Notes: generated by a model from the sequence alone, not told the origin. 64,000 nt of DNA from Agrobacterium tumefaciens (GCF_000834635.1 NZ_JXQV01000006.1:250501-314500), one strand, 5' to 3'; shown: positions 17,591 through 26,929, numbered from the stretch's first letter. Numbers and translations are program-made.

Positions 17591-18586
17591 ATGAAATATA
17601 ACGGGATTCGTAGCTTGATCGCTGCGGCGGCGCTTATGTCCGTTTCTATCGCACATGCGGAAACGCTGACACTCTCCACGCCAGACGCAGACACATCTGA
17701 AATTACAGTTGCCGCGAAGAAATTCGCAGAAATTGTTTCTGCCAAGACGAAGGGTGAATTGACCATCAAGGTCTTCCCCAACGGCACGCTCTACGGCGGT
17801 GACCCATCGGCTGGCGTGAAGCAGCTGGCTGGCGGTTCGCTTGACCTGTTGCTGAACTCGACATCGCTTTACGCAACCTTCAACACGAAATTCACGGCAA
17901 TTGCCATTCCCTATCAGTTCCGCGATATCAAACAGCTGCGCAGCTATCTCGACAGCGACCTTGGACAGGAGCTGCAATCCGATCTGAGCAAAATCGGGAT
18001 CAAGGGTCTCGATCTCTGGTCACGGCCGCTTCGCCAGATCACCAATTCCAAGATTGCCATCACGTCTCCCGCTGACATGAAGGGCATGAAGCTGCGCGTT
18101 CCGAACAATCCATTGTGGGTCGAATTTTTCGGCGCTATGGGGGCGGCACCGACCCCTATGGCCTTCGCAGAAGTTTACAACGCATTGCAGTTGCGCGTCG
18201 TTGACGGTCAGGAAAATCCGATCAACGTCCCGGTCAGCGCAAAGCTTTACGAAGTCCAGAAATACGTGACGATCAGCAACCACATTGCGGATGCCTGGGT
18301 GCTTGGCATGAACCCTGCGCGCTACGATGGCTTGAGCGACGCTTTCAAGGCCGCACTGAACGATGCCGCCAAAGAAACGGAAGCGTGGAAAGCTGAAAAC
18401 GATAATGGCGACATCGCAAAATCCATCGCGACCTTGAAGGCGAATGGTATGGAGGTCAACGAGTTGACCGACGAGCAGCGCAAGGCCTTTGTCGATGTCG
18501 CGGCAGGTCTTTCCGACAAATTCTCATCCCTGGTCAAGGATCAGTCTTTCTTCGATCGCACGCGCACTTTCATCAAGACGAATTGA
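17591..18586 (+). CDS. TRAP transporter solute-binding protein (DctP family)
   Basis: A 331-residue periplasmic binding protein with a signal peptide (LIAAAALMSVSIAHAE). It has the DctP hallmarks: the KVFPNGTLYG strand near residue 60 and SPADMKGMKLRVPNNPLW, with the arginine that binds the substrate carboxylate at about residue 170, then VDGQENPI. Such proteins bind C4-dicarboxylates, sugar acids or other carboxylates. GGGAGG at 17578-17583 favours the ATG at 17591 over the one at 17585. It is followed by the DctQ and DctM genes, and a strong hairpin lies between this gene and dctQ. Confidence 0.92.
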   Translation: MKYNGIRSLIAAAALMSVSIAHAETLTLSTPDADTSEITVAAKKFAEIVSAKTKGELTIKVFPNGTLYGGDPSAGVKQLAGGSLDLLLNSTSLYATFNTKFTAIAIPYQFRDIKQLRSYLDSDLGQELQSDLSKIGIKGLDLWSRPLRQITNSKIAITSPADMKGMKLRVPNNPLWVEFFGAMGAAPTPMAFAEVYNALQLRVVDGQENPINVPVSAKLYEVQKYVTISNHIADAWVLGMNPARYDGLSDAFKAALNDAAKETEAWKAENDNGDIAKSIATLKANGMEVNELTDEQRKAFVDVAAGLSDKFSSLVKDQSFFDRTRTFIKTN

Positions 18587-18593
18587 TGCTTTT

Positions 18594-18624
18594 CCGACAC
18601 GTTGTGCTCAGTGCAACGTGTCGG
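18594..18624 (+). terminator. Strong hairpin between the DctP and DctQ genes (attenuator or mRNA-stabilising)
   Basis: An 11-bp perfect stem (CCGACACGTTG with CAACGTGTCGG) and a 9-base loop, with no T-run. Such hairpins after binding-protein genes often raise the binding protein over the membrane parts by partial termination or 3' protection. Confidence 0.6.
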
Positions 18625-18661
18625 TTCCCATCTTTTCATTATTCCTTGAAAGGGCATTTAC

Positions 18662-19213
18662 ATGCGTAGTTCCGTGAGTTCGCTGCTGGGTACCGTGGTC
18701 AAAATCATTGCGGATGTTGCAGCTGGTGTCGCCTGTGGCGGCGTGTTGATCGTCGTGCTGTTGCAGGTCATCGGCCGGTTGTCGGGCCATCCCCTTCCCT
18801 GGACCGAGGAGGCCACTCGCTTTCTTTTCATCTGGATGGTTTTTCTTGGCCTTGCAGCCGGTTTTCGAACCGTTGAAAGCGCCCGTGTCGTCATCTTTCT
18901 CGTGATGGGTCGGCGCCTGTTCCAGCATCTGGCGGTTCCGATTTATGTGGGTTCGTCCGTATTTTTCTTCGGTCTGATGGGTTGGACCGGGTTCACGCTC
19001 ATGCGCCAGCAAGTCATGATGAATGAAACGGCTGCGACGCTGCCTATACCGATGTGGCTTATTGGCATGGTGATGCCGGTGGCGGCGGTCATCGCAATCC
19101 TGGCGATCATCGATTCTCTGCAAAGCCGTCGCGACTTGATCGCACTTCCAGAACTCGGACTTCCGGCGGGCGAAATTGCCCACGCCGATGTGTCCATCAC
19201 GTCAGGACATTAG
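18662..19213 (+). CDS. TRAP transporter small membrane subunit (DctQ family)
   Basis: A 183-residue inner-membrane protein with four predicted helices, including VACGGVLIVVLLQVIGRL and a second around FLFIWMVFLGLAAGF. PLPWTEEATRFLFIW is the DctQ signature. It pairs with DctM to form the sodium-driven TRAP translocator fed by the upstream DctP. It ends 3 bp before the dctM start. Confidence 0.92.
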   Translation: MRSSVSSLLGTVVKIIADVAAGVACGGVLIVVLLQVIGRLSGHPLPWTEEATRFLFIWMVFLGLAAGFRTVESARVVIFLVMGRRLFQHLAVPIYVGSSVFFFGLMGWTGFTLMRQQVMMNETAATLPIPMWLIGMVMPVAAVIAILAIIDSLQSRRDLIALPELGLPAGEIAHADVSITSGH

Positions 19214-19216
19214 ACC

Positions 19217-20497
19217 ATGTCGGTGTTTCTTCTCGTCTCCTTTTTCGGGCTGAGCATGCTCGGCATTCCGCTGGCCGTCGCTTTGGCTCTTGCCAGTGTC
19301 GCGACTTTGTCAATCTACACTTCAATGCCGCTCGATCTCCTGTCGCAGACGATGTTCTCGTCGATGAATTCGTTTTTGCTCGTTGCAGTGCCGCTTTTCA
19401 TTCTCGTCGGTACGGTGATGGAGCGTGGGCGTGTCGCAGAACGCATCTTTGACTTTGCGGAGGCAATGGTGGGTTGGTTGCCGGGCGGCCTGGGTCACGT
19501 CAACGTCATCTCGTCGGTCATCTTTTCCGGCGTTTCCGGCTCATCGGTTGCCGATATTGCCTCCGTTGGTGCCATCGAAATCAAGGCCATGGAGCGCCAC
19601 GGCTTTCCCAAAGGCTATGCCGTTGGCATGACGCTTTGCACGGCAACGCTGTCGTCGATCATTCCACCATCGATCCTGGTGGTGATTGCAGGCTCGATTG
19701 CGAATGTTTCGATTGGAACGCTGCTGGTTGCAGGTCTGGTGCCGGGTCTGTTTATCGCCTTTGCCTTCATGGTCTACAACCACATCTATTCGGTCTATTA
19801 CGGCTATAATCCGCCTTCACCTTTCAACATGCGCGTCGTTATCGTGACGGGTCTTCGCGCCATTCTGCCGATGCTGACACCGCTCATCCTGATCATCGGC
19901 ATCGCCAGCGGCCTGTTCACGCCAACGGAAGCCGCTGCAATTGCCGTGGTCTATGTCGGCATCCTCGGCGTTCTTGTTTATCGGACGCTGCCGATCAAAG
20001 AATTGCCGGAGATTTTGATCTCAACCGCGCGTATTTCCGGGACGATCCTTTTCATCGCTGCGACGTCGCAGATCGCAGCCTGGGTTTTCACCTATGACGG
20101 TTTGCCGGAAAAGGTTGCCGAGCTGCTGAAAGGCATGAACCTCGGCCCCATGACGGGCATGCTCGTTATCTTTGTCTTCCTGCTGATCATCGGCATCTTC
20201 ATGGAAGCAATCCCGGCCATGTTCATTCTCATTCCTGTGTTGATGCCTCCCGTAGAGGCGCTCGGTATCGATCCCATGCATTTCCTGATCGTTACGGTTA
20301 TGACGCTGACGCTCGGGCTTGTAACGCCACCCGTCGGTGTTTGCCTGTTTGCGGCGGCTCAGGTGGCGAATATGAGTGTCGAGGATGTTATCCGCGGATC
20401 GCTTGGGCCAATGGCGGTGCTGACGCTGGCTATATTTGCCCTCGTGCTGTTTCCAGTCTTGACCTTGGGGCCGATCCGACTGCTGGGCATGTACTGA
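19217..20497 (+). CDS. TRAP transporter large membrane subunit (DctM family)
   Basis: A 426-residue, very hydrophobic protein with about 12 helices, the transport channel of the TRAP system. The family signatures are FSGVSGSSVADIASVG (about residue 110), PPSILVVIAGSIANVSIG (about 150-170), GLFTPTEAAAIAVVY (about 235) and LTLGLVTPPVGVCLF (about 360-375). It is the last gene of the catabolic operon and converges on the LysR gene. The substrate is presumably the acid processed by the three upstream enzymes. Confidence 0.93.
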   Translation: MSVFLLVSFFGLSMLGIPLAVALALASVATLSIYTSMPLDLLSQTMFSSMNSFLLVAVPLFILVGTVMERGRVAERIFDFAEAMVGWLPGGLGHVNVISSVIFSGVSGSSVADIASVGAIEIKAMERHGFPKGYAVGMTLCTATLSSIIPPSILVVIAGSIANVSIGTLLVAGLVPGLFIAFAFMVYNHIYSVYYGYNPPSPFNMRVVIVTGLRAILPMLTPLILIIGIASGLFTPTEAAAIAVVYVGILGVLVYRTLPIKELPEILISTARISGTILFIAATSQIAAWVFTYDGLPEKVAELLKGMNLGPMTGMLVIFVFLLIIGIFMEAIPAMFILIPVLMPPVEALGIDPMHFLIVTVMTLTLGLVTPPVGVCLFAAAQVANMSVEDVIRGSLGPMAVLTLAIFALVLFPVLTLGPIRLLGMY

Positions 20498-20519
20498 GGC
20501 GTTCGCCCTTCGAGTTTCG

Positions 20520-20542
20520 GGATCGTCCAGGATGGGCGATCC
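20520..20542. terminator. Possible hairpin terminator between the DctM and LysR genes
   Basis: A 9-bp stem with one G-T wobble (GGATCGTCC with GGGCGATCC) between convergent genes. No T-run follows on the plus strand. Confidence 0.4.
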
Positions 20543-20559
20543 TCAAGAGCAAGGATTAG

Positions 20560-21471
20560 CTAAGCTGGCAGGGCGCCCAGTGGGTAGATTGCCTGCCAGG
20601 TCTCTCGTTCAAGCCGCAACCAGTCGAGAAAGATGCGCACCTTTTTCTGCCGAAGGTGATCTCGCGGGCAAACAATCCACTGCGTCGTGATCCTCACCGT
20701 GGGTGGCGAAGCGACCGGGCAGACCAGCCGCCCACGTTCAATCTCATCGCCCATCATGAGGGTGCTCTCCAGAGCAATACCCATTCCCCGAACTGCGGCA
20801 TCAATGGCCATATGGCTTCTGTCGAAAAGAATACGGTGCCATCGTTCCTTTGGAGAGACCTGGGCCAAAGGGAACCAGCTGTTCCATTGGGCTTGCGATT
20901 TTACCGAATGGATAAGGCGGTGTTCGAGTAGGTCCTGCGCGCTCAAGCTGCCAGCTGCCGCGTAATCCGGAGAGCAAACCGGATAAAACTGCTCTTCCGC
21001 TATGCCCTCCACGAAAAGGCCCGGCCAACGCCCATCACCATGCCGGATTTCGATGTCGACTGCTTCCTGATTGAAATCCGTTGGTTCATTGGTGCCATCA
21101 AGGCGCAGTTCGAGGTCGGGATGCGTATCAAGCAAAGTGCCGAGCCGTGGCAGCAACCATTTGTTGGAGAGAGTGGGTGTGGCCCGCACGGTCAGTGTCG
21201 TGACTGACCTGAAGCCCCTGATGGTGCCAGTGGCCTCTTCGATACGTTCGATCTGATCGGCAATCATCGAAAAATATCGTTCGCCCGCCTCTGTCAACAT
21301 GATGCCGCGACCAGCCTTTGCAAGCAGCGTTACCCCAAGCTGGCCTTCAAGCACCTGAATCTGCTGGCTGACAGCCGACGAAGTAACACTCAGTTCTTCC
21401 GCAGCGCGTGAAATGCTTCCAGCTCTTGCCGCAGCATGAAAAACCAGAATCGATTTGATGGGAAGCTGCAT
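20560..21471 (-). CDS. LysR-family transcriptional regulator (GcvA-like)
   Basis: A 303-residue regulator. The N-terminal winged helix-turn-helix reads AARAGSISRAAEELSVTSSAVSQQIQVLE (first part about residues 15-30), followed by LTEAGERYF. The effector domain starts near residue 90 with LTVRATPTLSNKWLLPRL. The GcvA-like features are TLSNKWLLPRL and RHGDGRWPGL. It converges on the TRAP operon and is its probable controller, sensing the imported acid or an intermediate. This is inferred from position only. A LysR-box-like palindrome lies upstream of the operon at 14724-14738. Confidence 0.9.
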   Translation of the reverse strand: MQLPIKSILVFHAAARAGSISRAAEELSVTSSAVSQQIQVLEGQLGVTLLAKAGRGIMLTEAGERYFSMIADQIERIEEATGTIRGFRSVTTLTVRATPTLSNKWLLPRLGTLLDTHPDLELRLDGTNEPTDFNQEAVDIEIRHGDGRWPGLFVEGIAEEQFYPVCSPDYAAAGSLSAQDLLEHRLIHSVKSQAQWNSWFPLAQVSPKERWHRILFDRSHMAIDAAVRGMGIALESTLMMGDEIERGRLVCPVASPPTVRITTQWIVCPRDHLRQKKVRIFLDWLRLERETWQAIYPLGALPA

Positions 21472-21663
21472 GCTTTCTCGAACTCTCTCGGTCGCCTTAT
21501 CTGCGGCAAGGTTTTGCGGGGTGACCTCACCTTACTGCATCGTCCTAGCTGTTGAAGCTTTCATCAAGACAAAAACGCAATGCAGCGATGCAAGCTTTCG
21601 ACTGCAACTTTCCGCCTGCCTGATTTATCAATAGGCTCAGAATGCAAACCAGAAAGCAATCAA

Positions 21664-21789
21664 ATGAACCGCAATTCAAACCACGCACGTAGCTCTTTTG
21701 GAAAGAAGATCTGGGACGCGCTCGTTTGCGCCCGCACGCGTGAAGCAGAGCGCATGCTGTCTCAGGTTGCGAGAAATAAACAACTCTGA
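21664..21789 (+). CDS. Possible small basic protein (41 residues)
   Basis: The frame from the ATG at 21664 encodes a basic, helix-prone peptide (SFGKKIWDALVCARTREAER). The composition is protein-like, but there is no good ribosome site (AGAAAGCAATCAA before the ATG) and I recognise no family. It may be a small rhizobial protein or chance. Confidence 0.3.
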   Translation: MNRNSNHARSSFGKKIWDALVCARTREAERMLSQVARNKQL

Positions 21790-21806
21790 GAGGCAAAAGG
21801 CGTCAT

Positions 21807-21837
21807 GCCATTTACGTCATATTTCGGCGTAAATGGC
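21807..21837. repeat. Perfect 10-bp inverted repeat (hairpin)
   Basis: GCCATTTACG at 21807-21816 pairs with CGTAAATGGC at 21828-21837 across an 11-base loop. It lies 18 bp after the small ORF and lacks a T-run. It could be a terminator, an operator or part of a small RNA. Confidence 0.5.
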
Positions 21838-22731
21838 GGTCATCCAGTCAGTTTCAGAGCTCTATTTTTTAGACAGAAATCTGTCGGCCAACATGTCCAA
21901 CTGAGTTGTAAAGCCTGTTCAGGTCGGCCAATTACCAGCTGATCGAAAACCCGGTGGATAGCGATCAGACTCCATCCAGCCTTCGTCTTGGACCTATTCT
22001 TCCCAGCAGGAATAACAACCGGAACGGCCTGATTTATTGGCCGGATGCGCCAGCGGGGTAAGTGCGTCAATTGATGCGAAAACAGGATGGCAAGCTCGCC
22101 TAGTCTGCCAAAAACAGGCCACACTGTCGGCTCGTGTCGAGAATTATCATATCGATTGGATCGTCATTTCCGCATGTTGGCGCAGTGCTTCGGTGCCAAT
22201 GGGCGAAGTTTCGCATTTGCTTTTTAAACTCCTGTTAACTGTAACTACTTTAGTCCTCTACGTGGAAAGTCACTTCGTAAATTCAATGGTTTGTGAAGTT
22301 ACTGCACCCCGCTGATCACATGATGAGAGCAGCAGTTTCCCTCCCAAAATAGTTCTTCAATCTGGTTGACTGCTGGAGTGTTTACGCCCCTGCCAGCCTG
22401 CCCGCTTGTCGAAAATTGCAAATCGATTTCATCGATGCGCGTGTGTGCTTGCCGCTTTGGGAGTGGCGGTCTGCGCACACGGCGTTGAGATGGGAATACT
22501 ATGTCCAACAGGAAGGCGCGTTGCGCCCCGTCCTCATGGGAGCTTTCAAAAAGATCAGGTGCCGCAGTCGAATCTCAAATGAACATCTACCTCTGAACGC
22601 GTCGACTTATTCGATGTTCGATAGATTTCTCAGGAGAATGGAGTGTCGAACCCTGTTTGAGCCATAGCCAGACACGAAAGTGAACGGCGCTTCTCGTAAT
22701 AAAATTATCGACCTCTCTAAGGAAGTCTAAA

Positions 22732-24645
22732 ATGCGATTTACGATTAAAATGAAACTTGCAGTTTCATTCGGATTTTTGATCTTTATGCTCGCCGGAATT
22801 GCTGCATACGGCACCTTCAGCCTTGGCGTTGCCAAGGACGCAATGGATGATGTGGTGGACGGCACGGTCGTGCGTCTGGACAAGACACACCAGATCAATG
22901 CCCTGTCGATTTCCACGGTACGCGCTCAGAAAAATATCATTCTGGCAGCGACACCGCAGGAAGTCCAAAAACACATCGCCACAAGCGACGAATTACGGTC
23001 CGAGATGGACAAGATGATCAACGACATGGCAGCCACAGCCAGCGCTGAGACGCGCGGCTACTGGTCTGAGCTCCAGGCGATCACCCAGGCGTTTGAAGCC
23101 AGTGACAACCGCGTTCGGGAATACGTCCGTCAAGGCAACACATCTGCCGCATCCGCCTACTCGTCGGAAGAAGGCCGCACCGCTGCAAATGCGCTGACGC
23201 AGAAGCTCGAGCAGGGCGTCTCCATGAACCGCACACGTCTTGAGAATGCCAAAGCGTCTCAGAATGCTGACTATCTGCAAACCCGCATGTTGCTGATTAT
23301 CATTTCGTTGGCAGCTGTCGTCATTGCAGTCGGCACGGCTCTCTGGATCGCCCTTGGTATCAGCAGCGGTCTGCGCAAGATCATGGTCGTTGCCGAAGCT
23401 ATTTCTCTCGGAGACCTCAACCAGGACGTCGATATCAAGACGAATGACGAGGTCAAGGATCTGGTCAACCGCATCAACATCATGACTGGAAATCTGCGCG
23501 CAACCGCCGACGTTGCCAGCACGATCGCCGAGGGCGACCTGTCTAAGGACGTCAAGCCACTCTCCGATAAGGATGTGCTCGGTCAGGCGATGCTTCGCAT
23601 GGTTGGAAATCTGCGCGAGACATCCAAGGTTGCGGACCTGATTTCAAACGGTGATCTGACCGTTACTCCCAAACCTCTTTCGGAAAATGACACACTGGGC
23701 CTCGCTCTCCAGAAAATGGTGGAACGCCTTCGCGGTGTTGTCACTGACGCGCTTGCCGCAGCCGGCAATGTGTCATCCGGCAGCCAGGAACTCTCTTCCA
23801 GCTCCGAACAACTTTCGCAGGGCGCAACAGAACAGGCGTCTTCTGCCGAAGAAGCATCTGCTTCGATGGAACAGATGGCCGCCAACATCAAGCAGAACGC
23901 CGACAACGCCGCCCAGACCGAAAAGATTGCCCGCCAGTCTTCCAAGGATGCGGAAGTGAGCGGCGAGGCCGTGGGACGTGCGGTAACCGCCATGCGCACC
24001 ATCGCCCAAAAGATATCCATCGTGCAGGAAATTGCGCGCCAGACCGACCTTCTTGCTCTCAATGCTGCTGTGGAAGCCGCACGCGCCGGTGAACATGGCA
24101 AGGGCTTTGCGGTCGTTGCATCTGAAGTGCGCAAGCTGGCAGAACGCAGTCAGGCCGCAGCGGCCGAAATTTCGGAGCTGTCGGGTGAAACCGTTCAGGT
24201 TGCGACCGAAGCCGGTGACATGCTGAACCGCCTCGTTCCCGACATTCGCAGGACCGCGGAACTGGTGGCCGAGATTTCAGCTGCATGCCGCGAACAGGAT
24301 ATTGGTGCAAGCCAGATCAACGAGGCCATTCAGCAGCTTGATAAGGTAACGCAGCAGAACTCGGGTGCGTCCGAAGAGATGTCGGCAACATCAGAAGAAC
24401 TGGCCGCACAGGCCGAAGAACTTCAGGCGAGCATTTCCTTCTTCAAGGTCGATCGCACCGGTTCCGCACAGCCATCCCGGTCAAATCCACAACCACGGAG
24501 CACAGCGAAACCAGCCGCATCCCCCCGCCCTTCTGCCAAGGATCACTCCCTGCAGTCACAGCAGGCACGTGCGAAAGGCTTCGCGCTGGATATGTCGATG
24601 GGTGGACCAGACGCGTATGATGAGGAGTTCCGTCACTCCGCTTGA
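22732..24645 (+). CDS. Methyl-accepting chemotaxis protein
   Basis: A 637-residue chemoreceptor. It has a first membrane helix (about residues 9-30), a four-helix-bundle periplasmic sensor (about 35-180), a second helix (about 183-205) and a HAMP. Two further HAMP-like repeats follow, marked by [18 protein letters not shown] (about 265) and [19 protein letters not shown] (about 305). The signalling domain has the hairpin tip [20 protein letters not shown] (about 430-450), which contacts CheA and CheW. The Ala/Ser/Pro-rich tail lacks an obvious NWETF-type CheR-docking end. The ligand is unknown. The gene stands alone, so it works with a chemotaxis cluster elsewhere. Confidence 0.93.
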   Translation: MRFTIKMKLAVSFGFLIFMLAGIAAYGTFSLGVAKDAMDDVVDGTVVRLDKTHQINALSISTVRAQKNIILAATPQEVQKHIATSDELRSEMDKMINDMAATASAETRGYWSELQAITQAFEASDNRVREYVRQGNTSAASAYSSEEGRTAANALTQKLEQGVSMNRTRLENAKASQNADYLQTRMLLIIISLAAVVIAVGTALWIALGISSGLRKIMVVAEAISLGDLNQDVDIKTNDEVKDLVNRINIMTGNLRATADVASTIAEGDLSKDVKPLSDKDVLGQAMLRMVGNLRETSKVADLISNGDLTVTPKPLSENDTLGLALQKMVERLRGVVTDALAAAGNVSSGSQELSSSSEQLSQGATEQASSAEEASASMEQMAANIKQNADNAAQTEKIARQSSKDAEVSGEAVGRAVTAMRTIAQKISIVQEIARQTDLLALNAAVEAARAGEHGKGFAVVASEVRKLAERSQAAAAEISELSGETVQVATEAGDMLNRLVPDIRRTAELVAEISAACREQDIGASQINEAIQQLDKVTQQNSGASEEMSATSEELAAQAEELQASISFFKVDRTGSAQPSRSNPQPRSTAKPAASPRPSAKDHSLQSQQARAKGFALDMSMGGPDAYDEEFRHSA

Positions 24646-24660
24646 CCAGCGTCGTGAGAC

Positions 24661-24695
24661 AGGATGCGAAAGTGGGTTCTCCTCTTTCGCATCCT
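24661..24695. terminator. 12-bp hairpin after the chemoreceptor gene
   Basis: AGGATGCGAAAG (24661-24672) pairs perfectly with CTTTCGCATCCT (24684-24695). It lies between convergent genes and probably ends the chemoreceptor transcript, although no T-run follows. Confidence 0.6.
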
Positions 24696-24733
24696 CTGGC
24701 TTGCCGGGAATGGCAATTCAGCCGAGAATACTG

Positions 24734-24764
24734 CACTTGCCCTGCCGCGTGCGGAGGGCAAGTG
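24734..24764. terminator. 10-bp hairpin after fdhA
   Basis: CACTTGCCCT (24734-24743) pairs with AGGGCAAGTG (24755-24764). It is the second strong hairpin in the same convergent gap and is placed to serve the minus-strand fdhA transcript. Confidence 0.55.
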
Positions 24765-24792
24765 TAGCCATTTTGAGTGCCGCTCGAGCAGA

Positions 24793-25983
24793 TCAGGCGG
24801 CCTTTGTCAGGTCTCCATGTGGGTCCAGCACGTATTTCACCGCCGCTCCCTGATCAAAGCTTTCATAGCCCTGCGCGGCGTCCTCAAGCGAAATGATCTT
24901 TGCATTGACGATGTCTGCAATCGGCAGCCGGTCGTGAAGGATCGCTTGCATGAGCTGGCGATTGTATTTCAGCACGGGCGTCTGGCCGGTGTGGAAGGAC
25001 TGCGCCTTCGCCCAGCCAAGACCCAGGCGAAGGGACAGGCTGCCGATTTTGGCTGCTTCATCAACCGCGCCGGGGTCATCCGTGACGTAGAGACCTGGAA
25101 TGCCGATCGAGCCTGCTGCGCGGGTGATTTCCATCATCTGGTTCAAAACGATCGCCGGCTGCTCGCCGCCGGAATGTCCGCGGGCTTCGAACCCAACGGC
25201 ATCGATAGCGCTATCGACCTCGTTGCTCCCGGTGACCTCAGCAATCATTTCCCCGAGCCGGTCGCTCTTGGACAGATCGATCGGCTCAAATCCGACCTTG
25301 GCGGCATGGGCAAGGCGATCCTTGTTGAAATCCCCGATCATGACGACAGCAGCACCCAGAATGCGCGCTGAGGCGGCGGCTGCGAGACCGACTGGACCGG
25401 CCCCTGCAACATAGACTGTCGATCCGACACCGACACCAGCCTTAACCGCCCCGTGAAAACCCGTGGGCAGGATGTCCGACAGCATCGTGAGATCACGGAT
25501 TTTCGACAGAGCCCTGTCGCGATCCGGGAATTTCAACAGATTGAAATCGGCGTAGGGCACGGTCACGTAACGGGCCTGGCCACCGATCCAGCCGCCCATA
25601 TCGACATAACCATAGGCTCCGCCTGCGCGTGATGGATTGACGGTGAGGCACACGCCAGTATCCTGCGACTTGCAGCAGCGGCACCGACCACAGGCGACGT
25701 TGAACGGCACGGAAACGATATCGCCAACTTCCAGCATCTCGACATCGATGCCTTTTTCGATAACCTCACCGGTAATCTCATGGCCCAGCACAAGACCCGG
25801 CAAGGCCGTCGTGCGACCTCGCACCATGTGCTGATCGGACCCGCAAATATTGGTGGAAATGACCTTCAGGATCACGCCATGCTCTATCCGACGGCCGTCC
25901 GGCGCCTCAAGCCTGGGGTCATCGATATCTCTCACCTCGACCTTCCCCGGCCGCAAATACACTACACCTCTGTTCCTGCTCAT
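24793..25983 (-). CDS. fdhA: Glutathione-independent formaldehyde dehydrogenase
   Basis: A 396-residue zinc-dependent medium-chain dehydrogenase that oxidises formaldehyde to formate with NAD, without added glutathione. Its length and wording match the Pseudomonas putida FdhA type. It starts NRGVVYLRPGKVEVRDI, has the catalytic zinc site (ICGSDQHMVRG and LGHE) and the structural zinc cysteines (CGRCRCCKSQDTGVC). The cofactor-binding stretch is VYVAGAGPVGLAAA (about residues 190-205). Family-typical inserts GGWIGGQARYVTVPYADFN and HSGGEQPA are present. It stands alone, and 687 bp of non-coding DNA precede it. Dismutation of aldehydes is also known in this family. Confidence 0.92.
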   Translation of the reverse strand: MSRNRGVVYLRPGKVEVRDIDDPRLEAPDGRRIEHGVILKVISTNICGSDQHMVRGRTTALPGLVLGHEITGEVIEKGIDVEMLEVGDIVSVPFNVACGRCRCCKSQDTGVCLTVNPSRAGGAYGYVDMGGWIGGQARYVTVPYADFNLLKFPDRDRALSKIRDLTMLSDILPTGFHGAVKAGVGVGSTVYVAGAGPVGLAAAASARILGAAVVMIGDFNKDRLAHAAKVGFEPIDLSKSDRLGEMIAEVTGSNEVDSAIDAVGFEARGHSGGEQPAIVLNQMMEITRAAGSIGIPGLYVTDDPGAVDEAAKIGSLSLRLGLGWAKAQSFHTGQTPVLKYNRQLMQAILHDRLPIADIVNAKIISLEDAAQGYESFDQGAAVKYVLDPHGDLTKAA

Positions 25984-26670
25984 TCCTAACTCTCCTCCGA
26001 GTTCAGATACGACGTTTCAAATGCTCGCCTGATCAGCCAAACCTCTTTCTCCTCAAAAGATCATGCCGAAAGACAATGCACCTCAACCCCATCAGCAGAA
26101 CATCAACATAGCTATTCGACTAACGCGACAACGACATATGGCGGCGAAATGGCGACGAGCGATGATTTGGAAAGCGATCTGCGAGGTGCGCGTAAAGGTT
26201 GATATCGACCGCTTATGCTCTGCCAGTATATCGACCGACAGTCGATCGAATACCGTCTTGTTTTTTAAGTATTGTCGTTGATATTTATTAGTATTGACCT
26301 CGTAGCTAAGTCATATAGAAAATATGTAATTGCATTTTATGGAAATATGCATTTAGAGTGTTGCTCTGTTGCAAGGACACTGGCTAGCACTCCGACGCAC
26401 GGGCTCACCATCGTCCGCGATGTCTTGCGGACCGGTCGGAAATTCTCTCTCAGCCAGCCGTCATTCGACATGTGCCGTGGTTGGTCCGGCTTTTTTGTGC
26501 ACGCTGCTTGAGTCACAAGCCAGAGCCCTTGCTGCAGCTTTGCACGTTGCGTTTGTGATGCCTTGGCTGGGCGTATGCGCGAAGCCCGCACTCGTCCCTA
26601 CCATTCCACATGGACATTCAGTCCCCGCTGCGTAACGCGCGCGCAGCAGCACGAGTTCAGCTTGGGGTGG
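25984..26670. other. Non-coding region between fdhA and the immunity-like gene (687 bp)
   Basis: I see no convincing gene. Short overlapping frames at 26337-26652 on both strands lack ribosome sites and recognisable motifs. Bases 26260-26350 are AT-rich. The fdhA promoter should lie in 25990-26150. The region borders an IS relic and may itself be decayed accessory DNA. Confidence 0.5.
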
Positions 26671-26916
26671 TCAACCGAAGCAGCGGCTCAGCGCAACACG
26701 GAGGTTGGCGCCGATGTCTTCGTTGCTGCTATCCTTGGGAATGATGACATAGTCCTTTTCCCGGCGCAGTGTGCCCTCAAATCCATCACCACGGGAACGT
26801 TTGGTCGGCTCCATCACGATGTTACTGTCCGAGCATTCAACCGAGCAAAGGACCATACCCTTGAGCATCAAGCTCTTTGTCCGAAACCGAAAGTCTCCAG
26901 CCCTGTTGCTTGCCAT
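26671..26916 (-). CDS. Orphan CdiI-like contact-dependent inhibition immunity protein, possibly N-terminally truncated
   Basis: An 81-residue protein with the pattern I associate with small CdiI-type immunity proteins: KSLMLKGMVLCSVE, then IVMEPTKRSRGDGFEG, then VIIPKDSSNEDIGANLRVAL and a final SRCFG. Such proteins bind and neutralise a specific toxin delivered by neighbouring cells. No toxin gene is adjacent. The family is usually longer (about 100-120 residues as I recall). The IS3 relic begins immediately before this gene's start, so the 5' end may have been lost. The assignment is by eye. Confidence 0.55.
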   Translation of the reverse strand: MASNRAGDFRFRTKSLMLKGMVLCSVECSDSNIVMEPTKRSRGDGFEGTLRREKDYVIIPKDSSNEDIGANLRVALSRCFG

Positions 26917-26929
26917 ATTTCATTGCCCG

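Larger units (their letters stand above)
21472..22731. other. Long, mostly non-coding gap (1260 bp)
   Basis: It contains one weak small ORF (21664-21789) and one perfect hairpin (21807-21837), both listed separately. The rest shows no frame with protein-like composition. The last 200 bases should carry the chemoreceptor promoter, but I see no strong sigma-70 site. A small RNA is possible. Confidence 0.5.

Noticed and set aside
18620-18644. A GGAAC on the minus strand near 18624 as another stress promoter
   Set aside because: No minus-strand gene follows it, and it lies in the dctP-dctQ hairpin.
22416-22667. An 83-residue frame before the chemoreceptor
   Set aside because: No ribosome site, irregular composition and overlap with equally long frames on the other strand.
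26337-26652. Short overlapping frames on both strands between fdhA and the immunity-like gene
   Set aside because: Different frames are open on both strands with no ribosome site or recognised motif, so none can be supported as a gene.
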